Below are positions 8,628-15,580 of a stretch of DNA of 64,000 nt, one piece after another. Every line of letters begins with the position of its first letter. Position 1 is the stretch's first letter. The notes beneath the pieces were generated by a model. The model was not told the origin of the DNA, made no database searches, and was given only the letters and a program-made list of their open reading frames with translations. The stretch lies in assembly GCA_040508545.1 (NCBI GenBank), contig JBEVMR010000071.1, forward strand, positions 1 to 64,000. The letters run 5' to 3'. Both the position numbers and the translations under genes were made by a program. The stretch comes from VRUE01 sp040508545 (GTDB lineage Bacteria; Actinomycetota; Thermoleophilia; Solirubrobacterales; 70-9).

Positions 8628-9601
8628 GGTCGATCCTCCTCTTGCTTGGTTGTCTGCGGGACCGACACCGCGTATTCCGGCCGCCATCCCACCAGCACCT
8701 CCATCCCCTGCTCGGAGGGAGCGTCGTCTGAGCGCCCCTCCGCGTTCTGCCTCACTAGTTGAAGCTCCCCGCCGGCCTCGAGCGCGACCGTGTAGCGGGT
8801 GACCATCCCCACGTAGGCGACGGCGACGATCCGGCCGCGCTCGGTCCGCAGCCCGTCTGTCGCCGCGGCGGCATCGAGCAGCTGGATCTTCTCGGGCCGG
8901 ATCGTGAAGCGCGCGCCATCGCGCTCGAGCAGATTGGAGACGCCGACGAAGCCGGCGACGAATTCGGTCCCCGGCCGCTCGTAGAGCTCGACCGGTGAGC
9001 TCACCTGCTCGATGCGGCCTTGGTTGAAGACCGCGATCCGGTCACTCATCGTCAGTGCCTCGTCCTGGTCGTGGGTGACGTAGACGAAGGTGATCCCGAC
9101 CTCACCTTGGATCGTCTTCAGCTCGCTCTGCATCTGCTCGCGCAGCTTCAGGTCGAGGGCGCCGAGCGGCTCGTCGAGCAACAGCACCCGCGGCCGGTTG
9201 ACGATTGCCCGCGCCAGGGCGACGCGCTGGCGCTGGCCGCCGGAGAGCTCGGCCGGCTTGCGCTCGGCGTAGCGGGGCAGGCGGACCATCTCCAGCGCCT
9301 CGTCACGACGACGAGCCCGCTCCTGCTTCTCGACGCCGGCGACCCGCAGCCCGTAGGCGACGTTCTCGCCGACGGTCATGTGGGGGAAGAGGGCGTAGTC
9401 CTGGAAGACGGTGTTGACCGCTCGGTCGTACGGGGGAACCCCCGACATGTCCCGTCCGGCCAACTCGATCGTCCCTCCGCTGGGGTCCTCGAAGCCGGCG
9501 ATCATGCGCAGCGTCGTCGTCTTGCCCGATCCCGAAGGGCCGAGCATGGTGAAGAACTCACCCGCCTCGATCTCCAGATCGATGCCCGCAACCGCCTGCA
9601 C
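8624..9601 (-). CDS. potA: Spermidine/putrescine-type ABC transporter ATPase (PotA-like)
   Basis: An ATPase of at least 325 residues. Walker A is GPSGSGKT, the signature LSGGQRQRVALARA, Walker B VLLLDEPLGALD, and the switch His is in THDQDEA. A C-terminal TOBE-like domain follows (FTIRPEKIQLL). GTG 9601 is the only canonical start, yet the in-frame codons upstream (9602-9655) read AAPSDIRLSNLTKSYGE, the conserved family N-terminus, back to a TAA at 9665-9667 with no ATG, GTG or TTG. The true start is therefore unclear: a non-standard codon such as ATC or GTA, or a sequence error. First gene of the operon. Confidence 0.9.
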   Translation of the reverse strand: MQAVAGIDLEIEAGEFFTMLGPSGSGKTTTLRMIAGFEDPSGGTIELAGRDMSGVPPYDRAVNTVFQDYALFPHMTVGENVAYGLRVAGVEKQERARRRDEALEMVRLPRYAERKPAELSGGQRQRVALARAIVNRPRVLLLDEPLGALDLKLREQMQSELKTIQGEVGITFVYVTHDQDEALTMSDRIAVFNQGRIEQVSSPVELYERPGTEFVAGFVGVSNLLERDGARFTIRPEKIQLLDAAAATDGLRTERGRIVAVAYVGMVTRYTVALEAGGELQLVRQNAEGRSDDAPSEQGMEVLVGWRPEYAVSVPQTTKQEEDRP

Positions 9602-9697
9602 CTCGCCATAACTCTTGGTGAGGTTGCTTAGGCGGATGTCAGAAGGCGCAGCTACAGAGAGAAGTTATCCGAGCAGTTCAGGAAAGCAAGGACAAAA

Positions 9698-9723
9698 CCA
9701 CCCCGGCCAGTTGGCCGGGGTGG
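9698..9723 (-). terminator. Terminator of the NlpC/P60-like gene
   Basis: Perfect 12-bp stem CCACCCCGGCCA / TGGCCGGGGTGG with a 2-base loop, followed on the minus strand by TTTTG. It separates the hydrolase gene from potA. A weak promoter candidate for potA follows on the minus strand (TTGCTT, 16 bases, TAACTT). Confidence 0.85.
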
Positions 9724-9751
9724 CCTACGGGACCCCTGCCCCGAAGTTCTC

Positions 9752-10309
9752 TTAGTAGCCGGCGGGGTGGCGCGCGACGAAGCCGGCGCCGTCACGCACG
9801 TCTTCGTGCCAGCTCGGACCGGTTTTGCCGTCCGTGTTGCCGGAGGTGTCCCAGCGATAGCCGGCGATCACCGCGTAGGTGTGGCCAGGGTTGGCGTAAA
9901 CGGTGATCCAACGGCCTTCGCCGCTGATGCCCCAGCTTGCCAACGGCCCCGAGGGGGTGGGGCTGGTGAGGAAGTTACCGCCTCGCAGGGCGTAGCTGAC
10001 CGAGCCCGAGCAGTCGTATCCGGCGTCCTCCCAGCGGCGGTGGCCGCCGCCGTAGATGTAGGGCTTGTTGCGGATCCTGTTGGCGAACGCGATTACGCGC
10101 TTGACCCGTGGCGGAGCCGATTCGGGCGGGATCAGCATCCCGTTGGGGAGCAGCCGCGCTTTCGGCGTCGGCGTGCACATGTCGACCGCTGCCGAGGTCA
10201 AACCGCCGCCTTCGCAGGCAGCGGATGCGCCGGCGGGCATGAATGCGAGCGACGCGGGTATGACTAAAGCCACCAACCCCGCTCTGAGCTTTGCACTGTT
10301 CTTGGGCAA
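9752..10309 (-). CDS. Secreted NlpC/P60-like cell-wall hydrolase
   Basis: A 185-residue exported protein from TTG 10309 behind a strong GAAGGAGAA site. A signal peptide at residues 1-31 ends GASAA. The probable catalytic Cys is in YDCSGSVSYAL and the His in GHTYAVIAGYRW, the order seen in NlpC/P60 cysteine peptidases that cut peptidoglycan stem peptides. No cell-wall-binding repeats are present; a short Pro-rich linker precedes the domain. The 5' leader carries a c-di-AMP riboswitch, a known arrangement for actinobacterial wall hydrolases. The substrate bond is not predictable. Confidence 0.82.
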   Translation of the reverse strand: MPKNSAKLRAGLVALVIPASLAFMPAGASAACEGGGLTSAAVDMCTPTPKARLLPNGMLIPPESAPPRVKRVIAFANRIRNKPYIYGGGHRRWEDAGYDCSGSVSYALRGGNFLTSPTPSGPLASWGISGEGRWITVYANPGHTYAVIAGYRWDTSGNTDGKTGPSWHEDVRDGAGFVARHPAGY

Positions 10310-10321
10310 ACCGATTCTCCT

Positions 10322-10456
10322 TCGTCTGCCTACGGGGTTAGCTGTCGGGCTGGCGCGAAAGGAGCTTGCGCCCCCGCCCAGATGGGCGAGTTAGCCCCGA
10401 AAACGTGGTTCCCCCGTTCCCGCGTGGCCAGGTGGCTGGCGGGATTAGGCGTTTCG
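10322..10456 (-). promoter_or_regulatory. ydaO/yuaA-type c-di-AMP riboswitch
   Basis: Read on the minus strand, the leader of the hydrolase gene carries the ydaO hallmarks in order: GCCTAATCCCG at its 5' end, GGGGGAACC (10407-10415), TTCGGGGCTAACTC (10388-10401), and the highly conserved GACAGCTAACCCCGTAGGC (10328-10346). The GCCTA (10446-10450) and TAGGC (10328-10332) ends can pair as the closing stem. The ribosome binding site and start follow within 25 bases. ydaO riboswitches usually turn genes off when c-di-AMP is high; the expression platform here was not worked out. Confidence 0.88.
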
Positions 10457-10586
10457 GTTGTTCGGAACGGCGAGCAGTGTAGACGATCCTCCGGGTGGAT
10501 GCTCATGAAAAACAAACATTTTGTGGCCTTTCGCACTTGCATCTCGGATTCCTGTCGGCAGTGCGGGTGGTAGCTTGCGGGCTGGG

Positions 10587-11387
10587 ATGGAACTTGCCGG
10601 CAAGAAAGCCCTGCTCACTGGCGCCACCGGCGGCCTCGGCCGCGCGATCGCCGCGGCGCTGGCCGCACGAGGGGCGAGCCTGGTCCTCAGCGGTCGCAAT
10701 GCCGAGGCCTTGGAGTCTCTGGCTGGGGAGTTGCCGGGCGAGGGGCACAGCACGGCTCCCAGCGACCTGGCCGAGCCCGGAGCTGCGGAGAAGCTCGCAG
10801 CGGAGGTTGGCGCCGTCGACATCCTGATCGCCAACGCGGGACTGCCTGCAACCGGCCGCCTGACCGACTTCTCCACCGAGGAGCTAACCGGGGCGCTGCG
10901 CGTAAACCTCGAGGCTCCGATCCTCCTCGCCCGCGCGCTCGAGCCGGCAATGCTCGAGCGTGGCTCGGGCCACATGGTCTTCATCTCATCCCTTTCCGGC
11001 AAGTCCGCAACCCCACTCTCTTCGATCTACAACGCAACCAAGTTCGGCCTGCGCGGCTTCGCCCTAGGCCTGCGTGCCGACCTGAACCCGCAGGGAATCG
11101 GCGTGTCCCTCGTCTCTCCCGGCACGATCCGCGAAGCGGGGATGTACTCAGACTCAGGCGCCCCCCCGATCCCCGGCCTAGGCACGGGTACGCCAGCTCA
11201 GGTAGCCAGCGCGGTAGTCAAGGCAATCGAGCACAACAAGGTCGAGGTAACGGTCGCTCCCATCCAGCAGCGCATGCTTGCTCACTTCGCTCTCGCCACC
11301 CCCGGCATCTCAGTCAAGATCGCCAGCGGCGACGCAGGTCAGAAGGCCGCCGCAGCCGTCGCTGACGGCCAGTCGGATAAGCGCTAG
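10587..11387 (+). CDS. Short-chain dehydrogenase/reductase
   Basis: A 266-residue classical SDR from ATG 10587 (MELAGKKALLTG). The nucleotide-binding motif is TGATGGLG, followed by NAG (ANAGLP), catalytic Ser in FISSLSGKS and the YNATK active-site Tyr/Lys. The preference for NADP or NAD and the substrate are unknown. Its stop codon TAG (11385-11387) lies inside the CTAG target of the IS481-family element, so the insertion left the protein intact. Confidence 0.88.
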   Translation: MELAGKKALLTGATGGLGRAIAAALAARGASLVLSGRNAEALESLAGELPGEGHSTAPSDLAEPGAAEKLAAEVGAVDILIANAGLPATGRLTDFSTEELTGALRVNLEAPILLARALEPAMLERGSGHMVFISSLSGKSATPLSSIYNATKFGLRGFALGLRADLNPQGIGVSLVSPGTIREAGMYSDSGAPPIPGLGTGTPAQVASAVVKAIEHNKVEVTVAPIQQRMLAHFALATPGISVKIASGDAGQKAAAAVADGQSDKR

Positions 11388-11388
11388 C

Positions 11389-11410
11389 TGTAGTTCCTAA
11401 CCACGTTGTT
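11389..11410 (+). repeat. Left inverted repeat of the IS481-family element
   Basis: Begins TGTAGTTCC and ends CCACGTTGTT; 18 of 22 positions match the reverse complement of 12435-12456. Confidence 0.85.
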
Positions 11411-11468
11411 CATCCGGACCTCCTTGGAGGCTGGCGGTGTCGAAGCCCCAGCAACAAGGAGGAACCGG

Positions 11469-12461
11469 ATGAAGCTCCACGCTAACGCGCCTCTCGGCCC
11501 GAAGGGGAGAGCGATCATGGTCAAGAGAGTGCTCGAGGATGGGGTCGCGCTCACGGAGGCGGCTGAGGCCGCCGGAGTGAGCGCGAGGACTGCCGGCAAA
11601 TGGGTGCGCCGCTACCGCGCCGAGGGCGAGGCGGGCCTGCTCGATCGCAGCTCCGCCCCTCGCACCGTCCACAACGTCACCTCTCCCGAGCGCGTCGAAG
11701 CGATCGCCGCCCTGCGGCGCCTGCGCCTGACCGGCCCCGAGATCGCCGAGATCCTGGAGATGGCCACCTCGACCGTCTCCGCGGTGCTGAAGCGGATCGG
11801 CCTCGGCAAGCTCAGCCGCTTGGGCGTCGAGGAGCCGATCCGCCGCTATGAGCGCAAGCGGCCTGGCGAGCTGATCCACATCGACGTCAAGAAGCTGGGT
11901 CGAATCGGGCCTCACGGAGCCGGTCATCGCGTCACTGGGCGCAGGGCACGGCGGACCAAGACCCGTCTTGACGCCGATGGTGTCAACCGTCGCCGGATCG
12001 GCTGGGAGTGCGTGCATGTCTGCGTCGACGACGCCACCCGCCTCGCCTACGCGGAGGTCTTGCCTGACGAGAAGACCAAGACCGTGATCGGCTTTCTGCG
12101 CCGGGCTGCCGCCTTCTACCGCTCCCACGGGGTCACGGTCGAGCGGCTGATGACCGACAACGGCCCCGCCTACCGCTCCACTGCCCATGCCCTGTCCTGC
12201 CGGGCGATGGGGATCAAGCACATCCGCACCCAGCCCTACCGGCCTCAGACCAACGGCAAGGCCGAGCGCTTCATCCGCACGATGCTCAGGGAGTGGGCAT
12301 ATGCCGCCGTCTACGGCTCCTCGCCGGAGAGGGCCAAAGCTCTCTCCGGCTGGATCGAGCGCTACAACTTCAGGCGACGACACGGCGCCATCGGCCATCA
12401 ACCGCCGGTTCAGCGGCTACGGGAGCTCGCCGGGAACAACGTGGCTGGCATCTACACCTAG
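11469..12461 (+). CDS. IS481-family transposase
   Basis: A 330-residue DDE transposase from ATG 11469 behind AAGGAGG. The N-terminal helix-turn-helix (about residues 15-60) includes TEAAEAAGVSARTAGKWVRR. The rve-type catalytic core has Asp in LIHIDVKKLG, Asp in LMTDNGPAYRS and Glu in NGKAERFIRTM, the DDE triad. The last codons ATC TAC ACC lie at the right end and the TAG stop is supplied by the CTAG target duplication outside the inverted repeat. Appears functional. Confidence 0.95.
   Translation: MKLHANAPLGPKGRAIMVKRVLEDGVALTEAAEAAGVSARTAGKWVRRYRAEGEAGLLDRSSAPRTVHNVTSPERVEAIAALRRLRLTGPEIAEILEMATSTVSAVLKRIGLGKLSRLGVEEPIRRYERKRPGELIHIDVKKLGRIGPHGAGHRVTGRRARRTKTRLDADGVNRRRIGWECVHVCVDDATRLAYAEVLPDEKTKTVIGFLRRAAAFYRSHGVTVERLMTDNGPAYRSTAHALSCRAMGIKHIRTQPYRPQTNGKAERFIRTMLREWAYAAVYGSSPERAKALSGWIERYNFRRRHGAIGHQPPVQRLRELAGNNVAGIYT
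12435..12456 (+). repeat. Right inverted repeat of the IS481-family element
   Basis: Begins AACAACGTGG and ends CATCTACA; partner of 11389-11410. Confidence 0.85.
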
Positions 12462-12535
12462 GCGATGCGGCGGCTTCGGCCCTGCAGAGCGCCGCACGTC
12501 GCCTCGTCGAGCTGTTCCCCGAGAAGCGCTCCCCC

Positions 12536-12802
12536 ATGGAGGAAGCTGCCGAAGGCAATCTGGAGACCATTCGAGGATTGAGAGCTGACCTTCAGGAACC
12601 CAGCCGGGATCAGATCGCTGCCCTAATCGATCTTGGCATGCCTGCAGAAGGGCTCTCTGACCTCGCCCTCAGCCCAGACCTCCCGAAACAGGCCGTGAAC
12701 CATCCGCTCGAGCTCTTCGAGGTATCAGTGCGCGCGAACAGTGCGTCAAAGCGACGTCTTGCTGAAGTACTCCGGTCCGGGGCGTTGTTGGGAGTTACTT
12801 AG
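12536..12802 (+). CDS. Hypothetical protein, possibly the 3' remnant of a longer gene
   Basis: An 88-residue frame from ATG 12536 (MEEAAEGNLETIRGL). Protein-like sequence in the same frame continues upstream to the IS481 right end (SAARRLVELFPEKRSP), so this may be the tail of a gene whose 5' part was lost. No recognised domain and no ribosome binding site before ATG 12536. The 289 bases that follow hold no gene I can support. Confidence 0.35.
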   Translation: MEEAAEGNLETIRGLRADLQEPSRDQIAALIDLGMPAEGLSDLALSPDLPKQAVNHPLELFEVSVRANSASKRRLAEVLRSGALLGVT

Positions 12803-13091
12803 TCGCTCCATAGATCGAGGCAGGAGAAGGCGCTAGAGGTCTAATCCTCCCTGCGCCGCCGCCTTTCGCCTAACGCCGTCAGCCAAGCAGTTTGCGTCAG
12901 GGTCAACCCGAGGAAGAACGGGCGGAGAATCGGGGGTAGCGCGCAGTCGGTCGGGATAGTCGGGCTCAAATGACGACGCGCGACTCTGGGCCGTGTCGCT
13001 CAGCAATTGAGTTCATGGGCGATCCCAAGACGTGAAGCAGCACAAATTCGCGGCCCCCGGCATGCAAACGAGCGACCTAGCGGAAGAAGAC

Positions 13092-13481
13092 TTAGGCAGA
13101 GGGCGCTGGCGCGAGGGCAAGGTTCTCCCAGGCGAGCCTTACCGACCTTTTGATTTCGCGCCGGGTGGTCGTCCGGGGGTCATACATGCTTGACATTCCG
13201 CTATTGACGACGAAACCGGAGAGATAGAAGACAAAGATCCAAACCGCCCACAGCAAGCGTCCTCCGTAGGAACGAAATGGACAGCGCTTGGCGATCAGCC
13301 TATCTTCGCCGCCATAGGCGAGATAGGCGAAGGTGACGCCCCATCCCGCAAGGAACGCAAGAACGACAACGGCAACGGCGTTCTCTGCAATTTCCGCGCC
13401 AAGCGCTGGGGCTGAACTGTCGAGCCATCGAACTAGGTACACAGCCAAGACTGCGATCAAGAGCTCGCGCAAGAACCTCAT
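13092..13481 (-). CDS. Small membrane protein, unknown function
   Basis: A 129-residue protein from ATG 13481 with three probable membrane segments: residues 5-20, 33-55 (AVAVVVLAFLAGWGVTFAYL) and 77-95 (LLWAVWIFVFYLSGFVV). The C-terminal tail is basic then Ala/Pro-rich. No family recognised. It stands alone in a gene-poor stretch beside the IS and the tRNA remnants. Confidence 0.5.
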   Translation of the reverse strand: MRFLRELLIAVLAVYLVRWLDSSAPALGAEIAENAVAVVVLAFLAGWGVTFAYLAYGGEDRLIAKRCPFRSYGGRLLWAVWIFVFYLSGFVVNSGMSSMYDPRTTTRREIKRSVRLAWENLALAPAPSA

Positions 13482-13566
13482 AGGACAAGTCTAAGCCGGC
13501 CCGACGGGTAGTCAACGGCAGCTCATAAGGCACGAAGGGGCAGCTCGGTCCTCCCCAATACAGCGG

Positions 13567-13629
13567 GTTGACCTTCGTGTAGGTCCAGCCTTCGCGCGCG
13601 GCAATCTCCTTGTAAGAAATCAGCCGATG
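13567..13629 (-). pseudogene. Possible fragment of a sigma-70-like helix-turn-helix (region 4)
   Basis: The minus strand encodes ISYKEIAAREGWTYTKVN, which resembles the region-4 helix-turn-helix of actinobacterial sigma-70-like factors ('SYxEIAxxxGWTYTKVNR'). The similarity stops abruptly and nothing else of a sigma factor surrounds it, so this would be a relic. Based on recalled consensus only. Confidence 0.3.
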
Positions 13630-13744
13630 GGCGCTGATCGGTCGAGTCTGCTTCGAAAGGAGACGGGGGGCCGCGTCAGCCGACGACATCCCCTTCCGCT
13701 CTCTGATTAGGGAACGACGCCCCTAAAAAGAACCTTTTGCTGAC

Positions 13745-13830
13745 CGGAGGGGGTGGGATTTCGAACCCACGAGCGCCCAAAGGGGGCCAACGGTTTTCGA
13801 GACTGCCCGTTCGACCCCTCCGATCCCTCC
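13745..13830 (-). pseudogene. Degenerate tRNA-Ser(CGA)
   Basis: An 86-base tRNA-Ser-like sequence with a long variable arm, anticodon loop CTCGAAA (CGA) and T-arm GTGGGTTCGAAATCCCAC. Defects: an A-C mismatch in the anticodon stem, a mismatched last acceptor pair, an extra base in the T-loop (8 instead of 7), and a D-stem that does not pair well. These argue for a decayed copy, perhaps left by an integrative element. Confidence 0.6.
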
Positions 13831-13961
13831 AAAACCGAGCCCTTGATCGCTGCCTCGTCAGATAACCGGCTTGATGCCCAAATGTGGTGCCCACGGAAAC
13901 CAAGCTGACGATTCGACGTCAGTCGTGGCCGCGGTATCCGGCGTTAGGGTGGGATTGCCGT

Positions 13962-14007
13962 CAAACGCCCCCGGCTGGATTCGAGCCAGCGACCCACGGC
14001 TTAGAAG
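13962..14007 (-). repeat. Copy of the tRNA-Arg(TCT) 3' part (candidate attachment site)
   Basis: 46 bases match 27691-27736 with a single mismatch (13985 G, 27714 A). The match covers the anticodon loop, T-arm and acceptor 3' strand of tRNA-Arg plus four bases beyond its 3' end, then stops; the 5' half here cannot form a tRNA. Both copies have the same orientation. This is the expected footprint of integration into a tRNA 3' end. The rest of 13482-14113 holds only the relics listed above. Confidence 0.75.
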
Positions 14008-14113
14008 AGGCTAACGCCCTCGGTTAAGCAGCCTCGGGCTGGCGGCATTGGTGCCCCAACTGATTTCGCGACCATTCGTTTCGAACTTGTCCGCGATCTC
14101 CCCCAGCGGGGAT

Positions 14114-15580
14114 CTAACCGCGGCAGGAGAGGGCTTCATCGAGGTGGCCAAGGAGGACATCGGCGATCTGTGGATCGAAGTGAGTACCTCTACCCTCTCT
14201 GATTACGGCGACCGCCTCATCCAGCGGCAGCGCCAGCCTGTAGCTACGATCGCTGAGCAGAGCATCGAAGACGTCGGCGATAGCGACTATGCGGCCCTCG
14301 AGTGGTATTTGCTCCCCGACCAGCCCTTGCGGGTAGCCACCGCCGTCATAGCGCTCGTGATGGGTGAGGGCGATCGTCGCAGCCATACGCGATAGATCGC
14401 TCTGGAAATGGGCGAAGATCTCGTGGCCGATCACCGTGTGGCGCTCCATCTCCTTGCGCTCCTCAGCGCTCAGCGGTCCGGCCTTGCGGAGAATCTCAGC
14501 CCGAATGCCGATCTTTCCCACGTCGTGCATTGGGGCCGCGGCGCGCAACAGCTGAACGCGGCCGGGGTCAAGATTCAACATGCCTCCCAAGAAAGCGGCG
14601 ATCGCCGCCATCCGGTCGACGTGCTCGCCGGTCGCGGAATCGTGAAGGGAGATCGCCTTGGCAAGCCCCCCTATCGTCTCCTGGCGAGACAGCTGCAGTT
14701 CCTCGATCGCCTTCTGTTGATTGGCCGCCAGCTCCTCGCTCAGTCGAATCGCCTCGTTCTCAGCCGTGATATCCGCTGAGATGCCACCGACGGCGGTGAT
14801 CTGGCCCTCCTCTCCAAGGAGAGGGAACTTGACCGTCTTGAAGGTTCTCTCTACCCCGCCGACCTCCACGATCTCATCTGCTTCATAGATCGTTCCCCCC
14901 TCCAGGATCCGACGATCGATTTCATTAGCGATCCTCGCTCCGTCGGGGGGCATGATCGCCTCGTCGGTGAGGCCAATCAGCTCGCCTCGCGGTAACCCGG
15001 CGAGATCATCGGCTTTCGTATTCGCAACGACATAGCGATAAGAAGCGTCCTTGGCGTAGATCGGCATCGGCGCCATATCGATGATCGTCTGCCGCTGGTC
15101 CTTGAGGTTCTGGCTGTGTGCTTTCTCGATGATCTCCAGCTCGCGCCGTCGCAGCGCGCTCATCACCGTGATCAACAGCTGTCCGGGCCAAAACGGCTCG
15201 ACCAGATAGCCGAACACGCCGAGAGCAAATGCCTGCCTTGCGGCCTCGGGATCGTCATCCCCCGTCATCAGGACAACGGTGGCCGTGTCGGGGTATGCCT
15301 GGACGATCTCCTCGGCGAGGGCTAGCCCCGTTTCGCCCGCGGCGTCGATGTTGCATATGACGAGTTGGAAGCTGCCGGAGGAGAGCTTGTCGTGGGCCTG
15401 CTCGACATCGCTCGCGAACTCGCACTCAAAGCTATCCCCTAGAGCGCGATCCATCAGTTCGAGCATCTCGGGCTGATCGTCGGTCACCAAGATTCGAACG
15501 GCGACATCTTGGCTCTCCTTCGGTGGAACGAGCTCCGTCGGCGCATCGGCCTTGACGAGTCCCGACGCAGGGCTCATCAC
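14114..15580 (-). CDS. Receiver-like / PAS / HD-GYP protein (degenerate receiver)
   Basis: A 488-residue protein. Residues 28-145 form a receiver-like domain that keeps the acidic pair (VTDDQ) but has Asn in place of the phosphoacceptor Asp (LVICNID) and Glu in place of the conserved Lys (GYLVEPF), so ordinary phosphorylation is unlikely. Residues about 165-290 are a PAS domain (ITAVGGISADIT). The C-terminal HD-GYP phosphodiesterase has HDVGKIG, HHERYDGGGYPQGL and ADVFDAL, the metal-binding set that cleaves c-di-GMP. It overlaps the GGDEF-EAL gene by four bases (ATGA). Last gene of the operon. Confidence 0.9.
   Translation of the reverse strand: MMSPASGLVKADAPTELVPPKESQDVAVRILVTDDQPEMLELMDRALGDSFECEFASDVEQAHDKLSSGSFQLVICNIDAAGETGLALAEEIVQAYPDTATVVLMTGDDDPEAARQAFALGVFGYLVEPFWPGQLLITVMSALRRRELEIIEKAHSQNLKDQRQTIIDMAPMPIYAKDASYRYVVANTKADDLAGLPRGELIGLTDEAIMPPDGARIANEIDRRILEGGTIYEADEIVEVGGVERTFKTVKFPLLGEEGQITAVGGISADITAENEAIRLSEELAANQQKAIEELQLSRQETIGGLAKAISLHDSATGEHVDRMAAIAAFLGGMLNLDPGRVQLLRAAAPMHDVGKIGIRAEILRKAGPLSAEERKEMERHTVIGHEIFAHFQSDLSRMAATIALTHHERYDGGGYPQGLVGEQIPLEGRIVAIADVFDALLSDRSYRLALPLDEAVAVIREGRGTHFDPQIADVLLGHLDEALSCRG

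Larger units (their letters stand above)
11388..12457 (+). mobile_element. IS481-family insertion sequence
   Basis: A complete element of about 1.07 kb with one transposase gene. Terminal inverted repeats begin TGTAG at 11389 and end CTACA at 12456, matching at 18 of 22 positions. Each end is flanked by CTAG (11384-11387 and 12458-12461), a 4-bp duplication that fits the NCTAGN target preference known for IS481. Intact repeats, gene and target duplication suggest a fairly recent insertion. Confidence 0.88.

Noticed and set aside
13300..13689. 129-codon minus-strand frame as a real gene
   Set aside because: It overlaps the membrane protein gene at 13092-13481. Only a 20-residue patch looks like a known motif, so it is listed as a possible relic.
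14008..14060. A second functional tRNA-Arg next to the 3' fragment
   Set aside because: The sequence 5' of the fragment on the minus strand cannot pair as an anticodon stem, D-arm or acceptor, so no tRNA can form.
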